Shown here one piece after another: positions 8,959 to 19,692 of a DNA stretch of 64,000 bases (positions are counted from its first letter, which is position 1; each line of letters begins with the position of its first letter). The position numbers and the translations under genes are program-made. A model generated the notes under the pieces. That model ran no database searches and was not told where the DNA came from. It saw nothing but the letters and a program-made list of their open reading frames with translations. The stretch comes from Flavisolibacter nicotianae (lineage in GTDB: Bacteria; Bacteroidota; Bacteroidia; Chitinophagales; Chitinophagaceae): positions 248,001 through 312,000 of the forward strand of contig NZ_RBCI01000004.1 of the NCBI RefSeq assembly GCF_003628535.1, written 5' to 3'.

Positions 8959-11418
8959 ATGCTGAAAAATTATTTCAGGGTTGCTCTCCGGAGCCTTCTC
9001 AAACGCAAAGGCTATAGCCTCATCAACATCCTGGGCCTGGCAACCGGGATGGCCGTTTGTTTGCTGATCGTGCTGTTCGTGAAAAGTGAGCTCGGCTACG
9101 ACCGGCACAACGAGAAAGGCGATTCCATTTACCGCGTGGTATTTGACCGTATTTACCCGGGACGGTCAACTTCGTATTCGATGATCCCGCAGTCCATCGG
9201 CCCGGCTATCCAGAAAGAGTTTCCCGAGGTGCAGGAAGTGACCCGGGTGTTCAACTTTACGGGCGGCATCGGTAATTTTTTCATGCGTGTGGGCGACAAG
9301 ACGTTTGAAGAAAAAAAGGTCCTGGCGGTTGACTCCAACTTCTTCCGAGTATTTACCGGTACGTTCCTCGTTGGCAACCCGGCAACGGCCCTGCAGCAGC
9401 AGAATGCCGTGGTGCTAAGCGAAAGCGCTGCCAAAAAGATTTACGGCTCCGCAGATGCCGCGATGGGCAAGCAGTTTCAAACAGACGGCGACGGCAACAA
9501 CACGTTCCTGGTTACCGGCGTTTGTAAAGACTGGCCCGGGAATTCACATTTTACGTTTGACCTGTTGCTCTCCGTGAGTGGCTTTCCCTTTATCCGGCAA
9601 CCGAATCACACCGGCTTCGCGGCCCATACCTACCTGCTGCTCTCGCCCCATGCGAATCCAAAAGCACTGGAATCCAAGCTGCCTCTCGTTGTTGAAAAAT
9701 ACGTATCGGGAGCCATCGAGCAGGCCTTCAACCAGAGTTACCAGGACTTTAAAAAAGCCGGTAACGGCTATCATTACTACCTGCAGCCGCTGCAAAAAAT
9801 TCACCTCATCTCTGACCTCGAGGCCGAGCTGAGTCCCAACGGCAGCCTGGCGTCGGTGTATATTTTTGGTGTGATCGCAGTGTTCATTCTCTTTCTTGCC
9901 TGTATCAATTTTATCAATCTTTCGACGGCACGATCCGTTGAACGGGCCAAAGAAGTGGGCATTCGAAAGACATTCGGTTCGGAGAAAAATGCGCTGATCA
10001 TCCAGTTCCTGGTCGAGTCGGTGGTATTGGCCCTGTTTGCCTTGTTGCTGGCGATTGGCCTGATGTTTATTTTGCTGCCGCTTTTCAACCAGGTATCCGG
10101 GAAGAATTTAACGCATAGTTACCTTGTGCAGCCGTTGTTCCTGCTCGTGCTGGTTGTTTTTGCCATTTTGGTAGGCGTGGTGGCCGGCCTGTATCCTGCC
10201 TTTGTCCTGTCATCGTTTCAGCCCATTGAAGTCCTGAAAGGACGATTCAAATCAAACAAAAAAGGCCTTGTGTTACGCAACGGGCTGGTGGTTTTCCAGT
10301 TTGCCATTTCGGTAATCCTGATCATCGCCGCCATTGTAGTGAACCAGCAAATGCGGTACATGCTGGGCGACCGATTAGGCTTTCGCAAAGACCACATCAT
10401 CATTATCGAACGTGCCGACCTTTTGGACAGGCGAACGGAATCGTTCAAGACAGAGCTGCTGAAAATCCCCGGCGTGGAGATGATAACCGGCACGTCGGCG
10501 ATGCCGGGAACGCAAAACTTTTTCGGCACCAGCTGGCAGAAAGAAAATGCCAAGGAAACACTGACGGGGCGGGGGCTTGTCGTTGACGAAAATTTTGCGA
10601 AAACGCTGGGACTTGCCTTGAAAGAAGGCCGGTTTTTCTCCAAAGAATTCGGCACCGATTCGCTTTCGGTGGTGCTGAACGAAAAGGCTGTTCAGGAACT
10701 GGGCCTCGGCGCCAATCCTGTTGGCGCACGACTAACCACCCCCGATGGGTTTTTCAACGCACCTGACGGCAAGCCTTATGTGTATACCGTGGCCGGGGTT
10801 TTAAATGATTTTCATTTCCAGTCGCTGCACCAAAAAATTTCACCGCTGGTGATCACCAATTCGGCAAGAGGCAATGGGGCAAACAACCTCATGGCCGTGC
10901 GGGTGAAAGCGGACAACTTTAAAGCCGCCGTTGAAGACATTGAAAACAAGTGGCGTGAGTTTGTCAAGGACCGTCCCTTTCACTACAACTTTTTTGACCA
11001 GACACTGGCCGATCAGTACCTGGCCGAGCAAACCACGCAAAAGATCTTTACCGTGTTTTCGTCGCTGGCCATCTTCATTGCCTGTATCGGGCTTCTTGGC
11101 CTGGTAGCCTACACCACGCAGCAACGTACACGGGAGATCAGTATCCGGAAGGTATTGGGAGCAACGGCGTCCAATATCGTGAACATGCTTTCAAAGGATT
11201 TTCTCAAGCTGGTGCTGGTTACGTCCCTGATCGGTTTACCGGTGGCCTGGCTGGGGATGCACAAGTGGCTGCAGGATTTCGCGTACAGGGTAAACATCAG
11301 CTGGTGGGTATTTGTGATGGCGGCCGTTGTGGCCGTGGTGATCGCTCTGCTCACGATCAGTTTTCAGTCGCTGAAAGCTGCTTTCTCGAACCCGGTAAAA
11401 AACCTCCGCTCGGAGTAA
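8959..11418 (+). CDS. ABC transporter permease, MacB/FtsX family (array member 5)
   Basis: 819 aa, the longest member of the array. The N-terminus is MLKNYFRVALRSLLKRKG, the first FtsX block carries EVGIRKTFGSE and the last carries EISIRKVLGAT; the tail is NPVKNLRSE. It starts 96 nt after the frameshifted member 4. Intact reading frame, same strand and even spacing suggest it is expressed with the rest of the array, but no promoter box of the kinds found elsewhere in the window is visible in the gap. Confidence 0.93.
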   Translation: MLKNYFRVALRSLLKRKGYSLINILGLATGMAVCLLIVLFVKSELGYDRHNEKGDSIYRVVFDRIYPGRSTSYSMIPQSIGPAIQKEFPEVQEVTRVFNFTGGIGNFFMRVGDKTFEEKKVLAVDSNFFRVFTGTFLVGNPATALQQQNAVVLSESAAKKIYGSADAAMGKQFQTDGDGNNTFLVTGVCKDWPGNSHFTFDLLLSVSGFPFIRQPNHTGFAAHTYLLLSPHANPKALESKLPLVVEKYVSGAIEQAFNQSYQDFKKAGNGYHYYLQPLQKIHLISDLEAELSPNGSLASVYIFGVIAVFILFLACINFINLSTARSVERAKEVGIRKTFGSEKNALIIQFLVESVVLALFALLLAIGLMFILLPLFNQVSGKNLTHSYLVQPLFLLVLVVFAILVGVVAGLYPAFVLSSFQPIEVLKGRFKSNKKGLVLRNGLVVFQFAISVILIIAAIVVNQQMRYMLGDRLGFRKDHIIIIERADLLDRRTESFKTELLKIPGVEMITGTSAMPGTQNFFGTSWQKENAKETLTGRGLVVDENFAKTLGLALKEGRFFSKEFGTDSLSVVLNEKAVQELGLGANPVGARLTTPDGFFNAPDGKPYVYTVAGVLNDFHFQSLHQKISPLVITNSARGNGANNLMAVRVKADNFKAAVEDIENKWREFVKDRPFHYNFFDQTLADQYLAEQTTQKIFTVFSSLAIFIACIGLLGLVAYTTQQRTREISIRKVLGATASNIVNMLSKDFLKLVLVTSLIGLPVAWLGMHKWLQDFAYRVNISWWVFVMAAVVAVVIALLTISFQSLKAAFSNPVKNLRSE

Positions 11419-11572
11419 GGCAATCCGAACGACAAGTTCAGCCGTGTATGATGAGTGATGAGCAGAAAAGTCTCTGTTCGCCATTAGCCATCGACCATTC
11501 ACTATACACGTGTTACCTGTTGTAAGAAATCGTCGTCTAATCAAACTTCATTGCTGACCATAAATTAAAACG
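11419..11572. repeat. Intergenic spacer with CCATTCAC repeat
   Basis: This 154-nt spacer carries CCATTAGCCATCGACCATTC, related to strings at 14060-14072 (ATTCACCATTCACC) and 16603-16658 (a GAATGGTCG/CGACCATTC hairpin plus CATTCACC). These three gaps between array genes thus share a degenerate repeat. No gene is apparent here. Confidence 0.4.
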
Positions 11573-14014
11573 ATGTTCTTCCACAATTTAAAAATCGCGT
11601 TTCGCAACCTTGCCAAGCAAAAGGTGCTGTCCTTTATCAATATCAGCGGCCTGTCGATCGGGCTGGGTTGCTTTGTGCTCTTCCTGCTTTTTGCCGTGCA
11701 TGAATTTACCTACGACCGCTTTCACCAAAATGCCGCGAATATCTATCGGGTTGCCGAATGGATACAGACACCCGAACGGCAGGGCGGCGATGCCTTTGGC
11801 GGTACGCCGCTTGGCCCCGCCATTAAAGCAGATTTCAGCGATGTGAAAGCGTATGCCCGGATCCAGGCAGGGTTTGACGACAAGTTTGTCCGGGTGAACA
11901 ACGACGTGACCCGCAGCAAGATTTCCTTTGCCGATCCGCAACTGTTCAAAATGTTCAGTTTTAAAACGATCGCCGGCGATGCATTTACTGCGCTGAACGA
12001 TAAACAAACGGTGGTGCTGACAAAAGAAAAGGCCATCCAGCTTTTTGGCAGAACGGATGTTGTTGGCAGCCGCGTCGACATCAAAATGGGAGAGCAGTAC
12101 GAGCCCTTTGTGGTGGGTGCCGTCACGGAAGATATTCCGTCCAATTCTTCGATCCGCTATAGCATTTTGGGCAGTTATGCCTACCTGATGGCTTCGGACA
12201 TGGGCCGTCAAAGCGATGGTAACTGGCACATGACCATTGGCAGCGAAACCTACCTGCTGCTCGATTCAAAGTCAAACCTGGCGCAGGATGCGGGACGGCT
12301 GGCGCAGTTCCGGCGCAGTCACATGCCCGGCGAGGAAGAGGAACTAAAAAAGATGGGCGTTTGGGACGGCAAAGGTCCTTTTCCCGTCCGCTTTCTCCTG
12401 CAGCCGTTGAAAGACGTTCATACCAACCCGGCCATTGGCGGTCCTTCCGACACCATCGACCCTAAGATCATCTGGATCCTGATCGCCATCGCATCGGCCA
12501 TTCTTATCATTGCCTGTATCAATTTCACCACCATTGCCATTGGCCGCTCCTCTGCCCGGGCCAAGGAAGTGGGCATTAAAAAAGTGACGGGCAGCAGGCG
12601 GGGGCAACTCATTGGACAGTTTTTGACCGAATCCATTTTACTGAGTGTTTTTGCCGTGATCCTCGGCTGCGTACTGGCGATGCTGTTGCTGCCTTTCTTC
12701 AATCAGCTCGCAGGTCGCGAACTGCATTTTTCCTTTTCGCAGTTTCCGCAGCTATTGTGGCTGTTGCTGGCGCTGACCTTGCTGACCGGTTTGTTCGCCG
12801 GCATCTACCCGGCCTTTGTGTTGTCGTCCTTCCGACCCATTGAGGCCATCAAGAACAAGATCCGGTTGGGCGGGTCCAACCTTTTTACCAAATCGTTGGT
12901 GTCTTTCCAGTTTGTCCTGTCGATTGTCCTGATCATTTCAACGCTGGTGCTGCTGCAGCAACTGAAGTTTTTGCGGACGCAGAACATCGGGTTTCAAAAA
13001 GAAAATGTGTTGGTGGTGGATGCCGACGGCACCGATGCAAAAAAGATCTACCCGCTGTTCAGGCAGATGGTGCTTTCGAATACGGCCTTCGCCGGTATCT
13101 CCGCTTCGGAAATGGGCATGGGCGAAGGGAAAGGCCTGATGGGCACCGGGTTTCAGTACGAAGGCGAAACAAAAGGCGTGATCATGTACCCCGTTGATGC
13201 GGGCTTCCTGAAGACGATGAAGATGCAACTGCTCGCAGGTCGCGATTTTAACCCGGAACTGACGACGGATACAGTAGACGCCATTATTGCCAACGAAGCC
13301 CTGCTGAAGGATTTTGGCCTGACACTTTCCACGGCTGTCGGCGCTGAATTGAAGGAGCGGCGCTTTGGCGACCAGTTGATTTCCCGCCGGATCATTGGCG
13401 TGGTGCGGAATTTCAACTATGCCAGCCTGAAACAGGAAGTGCGGCCACAAATGTTTTTCCAGCCGCCGCAATTGCAGCCCACGAAATTTTACATCCGACT
13501 GCGTAGCGGCGATCCTTCCACTGCGCTGGCCTTTCTGCAGGCGGCGTGGAAAAAACTCGCTCCTGAATTCCCGCTTCGTTATAGTTTCCTGGACGAAGAC
13601 ATGAACCGGTTTTATGTTTTCGAAGAACGGTGGAGCCGGGTGGCCGGCTGGGCCGGTGGCATTTGCATTTTCCTTGCCTGCCTAGGCTTGTTTGGACTGG
13701 CGGCGCTCACGGCTGTCAATCGTACGAAAGAGATCGGCATCCGCAAAGTGTTGGGTGCTTCCGTTTCTTCGATCGTGACGCTTCTTTCAAAAGATTTTCT
13801 AAAGCTGGTGCTGATCGCGTTTGTCATTGCATCACCGCTTGCCTGGCTGCTGATGCACAAATTTTTGCAGGAGTATGCCTACCGCATTTCCATCGGCTGG
13901 TGGGTATTCATCCTGACCGGCGTGGTGGCCCTTCTTGTTGCTTTTGTAACGATTGGCTCACAGGCCCTGAAATCGGCGGTGGCTAACCCCGCGAAGAATT
14001 TACGAACGGAATAG
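11573..14014 (+). CDS. ABC transporter permease, MacB/FtsX family (array member 6)
   Basis: 813 aa, two MacB/FtsX units. The N-terminus is MFFHNLKIAFRNLAKQK. The first FtsX coupling segment is diverged (EVGIKKVTGSR instead of GIRKVLG-type), while the second is canonical (EIGIRKVLGAS). The tail is NPAKNLRTE. The first periplasmic domain differs from its neighbours by a long insertion around residues 215-270. Divergence in the first coupling helix could mean altered contact with an ATPase subunit, though that is inference. Confidence 0.93.
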   Translation: MFFHNLKIAFRNLAKQKVLSFINISGLSIGLGCFVLFLLFAVHEFTYDRFHQNAANIYRVAEWIQTPERQGGDAFGGTPLGPAIKADFSDVKAYARIQAGFDDKFVRVNNDVTRSKISFADPQLFKMFSFKTIAGDAFTALNDKQTVVLTKEKAIQLFGRTDVVGSRVDIKMGEQYEPFVVGAVTEDIPSNSSIRYSILGSYAYLMASDMGRQSDGNWHMTIGSETYLLLDSKSNLAQDAGRLAQFRRSHMPGEEEELKKMGVWDGKGPFPVRFLLQPLKDVHTNPAIGGPSDTIDPKIIWILIAIASAILIIACINFTTIAIGRSSARAKEVGIKKVTGSRRGQLIGQFLTESILLSVFAVILGCVLAMLLLPFFNQLAGRELHFSFSQFPQLLWLLLALTLLTGLFAGIYPAFVLSSFRPIEAIKNKIRLGGSNLFTKSLVSFQFVLSIVLIISTLVLLQQLKFLRTQNIGFQKENVLVVDADGTDAKKIYPLFRQMVLSNTAFAGISASEMGMGEGKGLMGTGFQYEGETKGVIMYPVDAGFLKTMKMQLLAGRDFNPELTTDTVDAIIANEALLKDFGLTLSTAVGAELKERRFGDQLISRRIIGVVRNFNYASLKQEVRPQMFFQPPQLQPTKFYIRLRSGDPSTALAFLQAAWKKLAPEFPLRYSFLDEDMNRFYVFEERWSRVAGWAGGICIFLACLGLFGLAALTAVNRTKEIGIRKVLGASVSSIVTLLSKDFLKLVLIAFVIASPLAWLLMHKFLQEYAYRISIGWWVFILTGVVALLVAFVTIGSQALKSAVANPAKNLRTE

Positions 14015-14090
14015 AATGGTCAACGGAAAACTCGTTTTCTATAATTTGTCTTCGTTATTCACCATTCACCACTACATACCGCCAGCCCGA

Positions 14091-14188
14091 ATTCGTACAT
14101 CGGGTGTATCAAAAACGAACACTATCGTACATTGTATACTATCTATTTTACTGATTTTCAACTTGTATAAATTTGGTACGCAATTCAT
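14091..14188 (+). promoter_or_regulatory. Duplicated control region, copy A: 19-bp dyad plus sigma-54-like promoter
   Basis: This aligns without gaps to 16677-16774; by hand count about 75 of 100 positions agree, concentrated in three blocks. Block 1 is ATTCGTACAT followed by the dyad GTGTATCAAAAACGAACAC (14104-14122). Block 2 is CTGATTTTCA (14151-14160). Block 3 is TTGGTACGCAATTCA (14173-14187), ending 13 nt before the ATG at 14201. Block 3 resembles the sigma-54 -24/-12 pattern (TGGCACG-N4-TTGC) in its -24 half, but the -12 half lacks the usual GC. An overlapping TAAATTTG box (14168-14175) fits the housekeeping consensus but is not conserved in copy B. Confidence 0.6.
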
Positions 14189-14200
14189 TATTCAATAAAC

Positions 14201-16585
14201 ATGCTGCGTAACTATTTCAAGATTGCCCTCCGTCATTTGCAAAAAAACAAACTGTATGCGCTGGTCAACATCTTTGGTTTGTCCATCGGTATTGCCAGCT
14301 GCCTGCTGATTGGCCTTTACATCTGGCACGAGCTAAGCTTCGACCGTTTTCACAAAAATGCCGACCGCATTGCACGGGTGACCTGGCAGTACAATTTTGG
14401 TGATGCCGAAAATAAAACTGCAACCACCGGCACGAGGGTGGGCCCCGATTTTCAGCGGCACTTTCCAGAGGTAGAGGCCTATGTCCGGTTGCTGAAATAC
14501 CCGAGAGTGGTGCGGTACGAGAACGCGATGTTTGATGAAAAAGCCTTTCTCTATGCGGATTCGGCTTTCTTTTCCCTGTTCTCTTTCCCGCTGCTGAAGG
14601 GCGATCCGAAAACTGTGCTGGCAGGGCCCGACAAAGTGGTGATCACGGCGTCTGCCGCAAAAAAATATTTCGGCAATGAAGACCCCGTGGGTAAAACCGT
14701 GAACGTGGGTGGCACAAAGGATTTCGTGGTTACCGGCGTGGCGAAAGACGCACCGGCGGCTTCGCAGATCCGGTTTGATTTTGTGGGAACCTTTTCGTCG
14801 CTGGGTGCAGCAAAAGAAGAAAAGTGGAACGAAGCAAACTACGTGACCTACCTTTTGTTGCAGGATGAAAAAAGCGTCCCGGTTTTGCAGAATAAGATTG
14901 ATGCCTACATCCGCAACATCGCGAAAAACGAGATGCAACTGACCGGGCCGCAGTACATGGCCTACCACCTGGAGCCGCTGACCCGTGTGCACCTGCATTC
15001 GGAACTGGACGGCTTTGAGCCAAACAACAATATCCTTTACATCTACATCATGGCCGCTGTCGCCGTATTAATTCTTCTCATCGCCTGTGTCAATTACACC
15101 AACCTGAGTACGGCACAATCGGCCAGGCGCAGTGCGGAGATCAGTATGCGAAAGGTAATGGGGGCGGGCAGGGGGCAGGTATTCAGGCAATTCATCATTG
15201 AATCATTTTTACTGACTTTGCTGGCTGTTGTGCTGGCCCTGTTGCTATCGGCGTTGTTTCTGCCTGCCTTCAACCGCCTTGCCGGGAAGGAGTTTGATAC
15301 CGACATATTGTTTGGGCCTGTAACACTGATTGTTTTACTGCTGGCTGCCGTTGTCATTGCCTTTGCGGCTGGTGCTTACCCGGCACTGGTTCTTTCCGGT
15401 TCCAGGCTGATCTCCACCCTAAAAGGTGGTTTTGCGTTCACCGGTTCGGCCACGTTGCGCAAATCGCTGATCGTTTTTCAATTTGTCATCTCCATCTTTC
15501 TCATCATTGCCACCATTATTATCCTGCAACAACTTTCGTTTATCCGGAACAAAGACCTTGGCTACAACAAAGAGCAGGTAGTGGTACTCCCGGTGGACAG
15601 GACAATCTCGGAGCATTACGACGAACTCAAAAAAGCACTGGCCACCAGCCTTGGCGTGGTTTCTGTTGGTGGCGCTTATGAAGCACCCACGCACATCGAC
15701 TGGAGTGACGGCATCACCACCAAAGACGGGAAAAAGATCACCGTTAATGCCCTGCCCGTGGACGAGGACTTTACCAGGACGCTTGGCCTGAAGATCATTG
15801 CCGGTGAGGATTACAGCCAGACGGATGTGCTGCAGTTTGACACATCCAACGGCGGAAACAATCTTCGATATTCGTTCATGGTAAACGAATCGGCGCTGAA
15901 GCAACTGGGATGGACACCGGAAGAAGCTATCGGCAAAACCATCACCAAGGGGAATGATGGCGTGATCAAAGCCGTGGTGAAAGATTTTCATTTCCGCTCG
16001 ATGCACGAGCCGATCAACCCGCTGCTGATTTTTTACGACAAGCGGATAGCGAGTTCCCTCTTTGTCAAGCTCTCGGGCAGCAACGTTTCAGCTACCCTTC
16101 AAAACCTGGAGAAGACGTGGAAAGAACGGATCAGCCATCGTCCGTTTGAATACCACTTCCTGGATGAGGAGTATGCCGAGTTGTACAAGGCCGAACAACG
16201 CACGGCTGGTGTGTTTACCGGTTTTTCTTCGCTGGCCATCCTGCTGGCCTGTCTGGGCTTGTTTGCCCTGACGGCTTTCACCATGGTGCAGCGCACCAAG
16301 GAAATCGGCATCCGCAAGGTGCTGGGAGCAACGCTGGCAGATATTTTGGCCCTGGTGGCAAAAGATTTTTTGCTCCTCGTGATCCTTGCCTTGCTGATTG
16401 CGGCACCGCTTGCGTTTTTCACCGCCAGCAAATGGCTGGATAGCTTTAGCTACAAAGTGGACCTGCACTGGTGGGTGTTTGCCGGCGCCGGTGTGGTGAC
16501 GATCCTCATTGCTTTTTTTACCATCAGCCTGCAGGCCATCAAAACCGCGCTGGCCAACCCGGTAAAGAATCTACGGACACAATAG
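14201..16585 (+). CDS. ABC transporter permease, MacB/FtsX family (array member 7)
   Basis: 794 aa with N-terminus MLRNYFKIALRHLQKNK. The first FtsX segment is EISMRKVMGAG and the second EIGIRKVLGAT; the tail is NPVKNLRTQ, the only member ending in Q. It has its own upstream control region (14091-14188) that is shared with the ATPase gene 3' of it, so these two are likely co-regulated and may form the core transporter, with other permeases as alternative partners. That pairing is inference from the shared upstream DNA. Confidence 0.93.
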   Translation: MLRNYFKIALRHLQKNKLYALVNIFGLSIGIASCLLIGLYIWHELSFDRFHKNADRIARVTWQYNFGDAENKTATTGTRVGPDFQRHFPEVEAYVRLLKYPRVVRYENAMFDEKAFLYADSAFFSLFSFPLLKGDPKTVLAGPDKVVITASAAKKYFGNEDPVGKTVNVGGTKDFVVTGVAKDAPAASQIRFDFVGTFSSLGAAKEEKWNEANYVTYLLLQDEKSVPVLQNKIDAYIRNIAKNEMQLTGPQYMAYHLEPLTRVHLHSELDGFEPNNNILYIYIMAAVAVLILLIACVNYTNLSTAQSARRSAEISMRKVMGAGRGQVFRQFIIESFLLTLLAVVLALLLSALFLPAFNRLAGKEFDTDILFGPVTLIVLLLAAVVIAFAAGAYPALVLSGSRLISTLKGGFAFTGSATLRKSLIVFQFVISIFLIIATIIILQQLSFIRNKDLGYNKEQVVVLPVDRTISEHYDELKKALATSLGVVSVGGAYEAPTHIDWSDGITTKDGKKITVNALPVDEDFTRTLGLKIIAGEDYSQTDVLQFDTSNGGNNLRYSFMVNESALKQLGWTPEEAIGKTITKGNDGVIKAVVKDFHFRSMHEPINPLLIFYDKRIASSLFVKLSGSNVSATLQNLEKTWKERISHRPFEYHFLDEEYAELYKAEQRTAGVFTGFSSLAILLACLGLFALTAFTMVQRTKEIGIRKVLGATLADILALVAKDFLLLVILALLIAAPLAFFTASKWLDSFSYKVDLHWWVFAGAGVVTILIAFFTISLQAIKTALANPVKNLRTQ

Positions 16586-16602
16586 TCTTGTCAAAAGGTA
16601 GT

Positions 16603-16660
16603 GGTGAATGGTCGATTGGGAAACTCGCTATTCACCGCCGACCATTCGTCATTCACCCTC
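16603..16660. repeat. Hairpin repeat GAATGGTCG / CGACCATTC
   Basis: Inverted repeat with 9-bp perfect arms at 16606-16614 and 16639-16647, lying between permease 7 and the dyad of copy B. It belongs to the CCATTCAC-type intergenic repeats also seen at about 11490 and 14060. It has no T-run, so it is unlikely to be a simple intrinsic terminator. Confidence 0.45.
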
Positions 16661-16676
16661 CACCTGGCTATCCCAA

Positions 16677-16774
16677 ATTCGTACATTTGGTGTATCGAAA
16701 ACGAACACTGTCGTATAAAGTTACTTATCTAATTACCTGATTTTCAGAAGGAAAAAAATTGGTACGCATTTCAC
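16677..16774 (+). promoter_or_regulatory. Duplicated control region, copy B, before the ABC ATPase
   Basis: Second copy of the region at 14091-14188, with identical spacing: 82 nt from ATTCGTACAT to TTGGTACG in both. The dyad is GTGTATCGAAAACGAACAC (16690-16708); the promoter-like element is TTGGTACGCATTTCA (16759-16773), 27 nt before the ATPase ATG at 16801. The TAnnTTTG box seen in copy A is absent here while TTGGTACGCA is kept, which argues that TTGGTACGCA is the functional element. Confidence 0.6.
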
Positions 16775-16800
16775 ATAACAATCAATACCAGACTGAAATT

Positions 16801-17486
<686 letters not shown>

Positions 17487-17490
<4 letters not shown>

Positions 17491-18815
17491 AACGCATTGC
17501 ATTTTTAGGAAGCCTGTTCCTGCTCTTGCAGGCAAGCGGACTTGCACAGCCACACTACACCTTGCAGCAATGCATCGACACTGCATTGGCCAAAAATATC
17601 GGTGTACAGCAAAGCGGGCTTTTGGCCGAAGCCGCCGATGTGAACATGAAACAAGCGAGGGCCAATCTTTTGCCTGACCTGAACGCGACCCTGGATCACG
17701 GGATCAATACCGGTAGAAGCATCGATCCGTTTACCAACGGCTATGTCAACCAGTCGATCAACTACGCCAGCTATGGCGCCAGTTCCGGCGTGGTATTGTT
17801 TAACGGCTTGAACCTGCACAACCAGGTCAGGCAATACACACTTGCCTACGACGCTTCCCGCATGGAATTGCAGCAGGCAAAAGATAATCTGACGCTCAAC
17901 GTGATCCTGGCTTACCTGCAGGTGTTGAATAACGAAGACCTTCTATCGTCTTCGCTTGCGCAAAAAACCGTTAGTGACAAACAACTCGAACGACTAACCA
18001 TTTTAGACAAGCAAGGCGCCATCAGTCCCTCGCAGGTCACGGATGTCAAGGGACAATTGATGAATGATGAACTGTCAATCCTGAACATGCGCAACAACCT
18101 GGAGACCGCCAAGCTTTCACTGGCGCAGCTGATGAATGTACCCTACGATAAAGGCATGACCCTGGAACGCATGAATGCCGACGAGTTTTTGACAGCGTAC
18201 AGTGTGAGCAGTTCCGACATTTACCAAACGGCCCTGCAACAATTTTCGCTGGTGAAGTCAGTGGAGCTACGCACAAAAAGTTCCGAATACGCCCTGAAAG
18301 CCGCCCGGAGCCGCCTGTTTCCTACCGTTACGCTGGGCGGAAGCATGCAAACCAACTACTCCAGCGTCGCGCAGAATTCGACCGGCAAAATTCCTTATAA
18401 CGACCAGATCAGGAACAACGTGTTTTACAGTCTGAACCTGGGTGTGCGAATCCCGATCTTCAACTCGATGCGGTCACGGAATAACATCCGCTTGGCCGAC
18501 ATTGCGGTGCGCAACAACGAGCTGACGGAGGAAAACACCAAGCTGCAATTGCGCCAGCAGATCGAACAGGCCCACCTGAATATGACCAATGCCTACGATC
18601 GCTACAAAACCCTGTTAAGCCAGGTAGAGGCGTACCAGACTTCCTTTAAGGCTGCCGAGGCCCGCTTTACTGCCGGTGTGGGCACATCTGTCGATTATGT
18701 CATTGCAAAAAATAACCTGGACAGGGCCAACATCAACCTGATCGCAGCCAAATACGATTTCGTGCTGCGGAAAAAGATTCTGGATTATTACCAGAATGCG
18801 AAACTGGTACGATAA
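17487..18815 (+). CDS. TolC-family outer membrane efflux protein
   Basis: 442 aa, signal peptide about residues 1-21 (ending SGLAQ), then two repeats of the outer-membrane efflux (OEP) helical hairpin typical of TolC. It would form the trimeric outer-membrane and periplasmic exit duct for the ABC pump. The start overlaps the ATPase stop by four bases, so the two are translationally coupled. A periplasmic adaptor (MacA/HlyD type), normally needed to join permease and TolC, is not encoded next to it; it may lie upstream of the window. Confidence 0.92.
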
Positions 18816-18864
18816 GCGACTCCCCCGGAATGTTTTGAATAACTGCGTGTCACGGAAGGAAAAC

Positions 18865-19692
18865 CTATTTCTTTCCATGCACTTTGTTGAGCGTATAGCT
18901 GAAGTCTTCATCGCCGACCAGGAGCCTGCCCTGAGCATCGGTAAACAAAAGAATGTTTTCATCAGGCTGCAGCATGGAAAGAAACAGCTTGCCGTTTTCA
19001 TCGTTCAACCGGTAAACGGTGTTTCCGTTTGTTGTTCCCATTTGTTGCCAGGTACCTGTTTTGCTGCCTTGCTGCCGCCAGGCTGTGCCCAATACCTTGT
19101 AGCGGCCAGACAGCCTTGATTTGCCGCCGGCATACAGCGTTAACTTCCATTTCAACTTATAACAGGTTGTATAGTTTCTTGCGAGCCCCGGAATACCGCA
19201 GGGCGTACGTCCAACAAAGACCACAGAATCTGTAAATGCAAATGGTGACGCTGGTTGGCCGGTATACGGATGACCGGAAGGGTCGGTACGATTGAGTGTG
19301 TAGCTCCAGCCGCCGTTTCCCACGAGCAAGGTTTTGTCGGTATCGAGCAGGTGAAGCAAGTCGCCGTTCAGATCAACAAGCGTGAGTGCGTTGGAACCAT
19401 TTGTTAGTTCATACCGGGCTCCTTTTTTTGTACAGGTCCCGGCGAGGTCGATTTTTGCGCCACCGTTGATAAAGCCATTGGTATTGGGCTGGCCAATACC
19501 GTAGCGGCACGAAAGACGGTAGCGGCTATCTTCGAGTACCAGCTTCCAGCGGATAAAGTCGATTGAATCAGCCATGGAGATTCCCAGGAAAGAACGAACC
19601 AGCGGGGCTGCCGGCGTGCTGCCGGTGAACCTCCGTTCTTTTTCACTAACCGGGCAAACCGCCAACAGAATGGCCAGTAGGAGCGAAGTCAT
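18865..19692 (-). CDS. Secreted protein with two tandem copies of a lipocalin-like domain
   Basis: 275 aa with a short hydrophobic N-terminus (TSLLLAILLAV) that suggests export. Two segments align with each other: one begins WKLVLEDSRYRL (about residue 49) and closes LLVGNGGWSYTLNR, the other begins WKLTLYAGGKSRLSGRY (about 185) and closes LLVGDEDFSYTLNK. Each repeat thus ends L-L-V-G-[ND]-x-x-[FW]-S-Y-T-L-N. The shape recalls NlpE-like or lipocalin-like small barrels, but I do not recognise a named family. It is convergent with the tolC-like gene, 49 nt away, so it is not part of the efflux operon. Confidence 0.7.
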   Translation of the reverse strand: MTSLLLAILLAVCPVSEKERRFTGSTPAAPLVRSFLGISMADSIDFIRWKLVLEDSRYRLSCRYGIGQPNTNGFINGGAKIDLAGTCTKKGARYELTNGSNALTLVDLNGDLLHLLDTDKTLLVGNGGWSYTLNRTDPSGHPYTGQPASPFAFTDSVVFVGRTPCGIPGLARNYTTCYKLKWKLTLYAGGKSRLSGRYKVLGTAWRQQGSKTGTWQQMGTTNGNTVYRLNDENGKLFLSMLQPDENILLFTDAQGRLLVGDEDFSYTLNKVHGKK

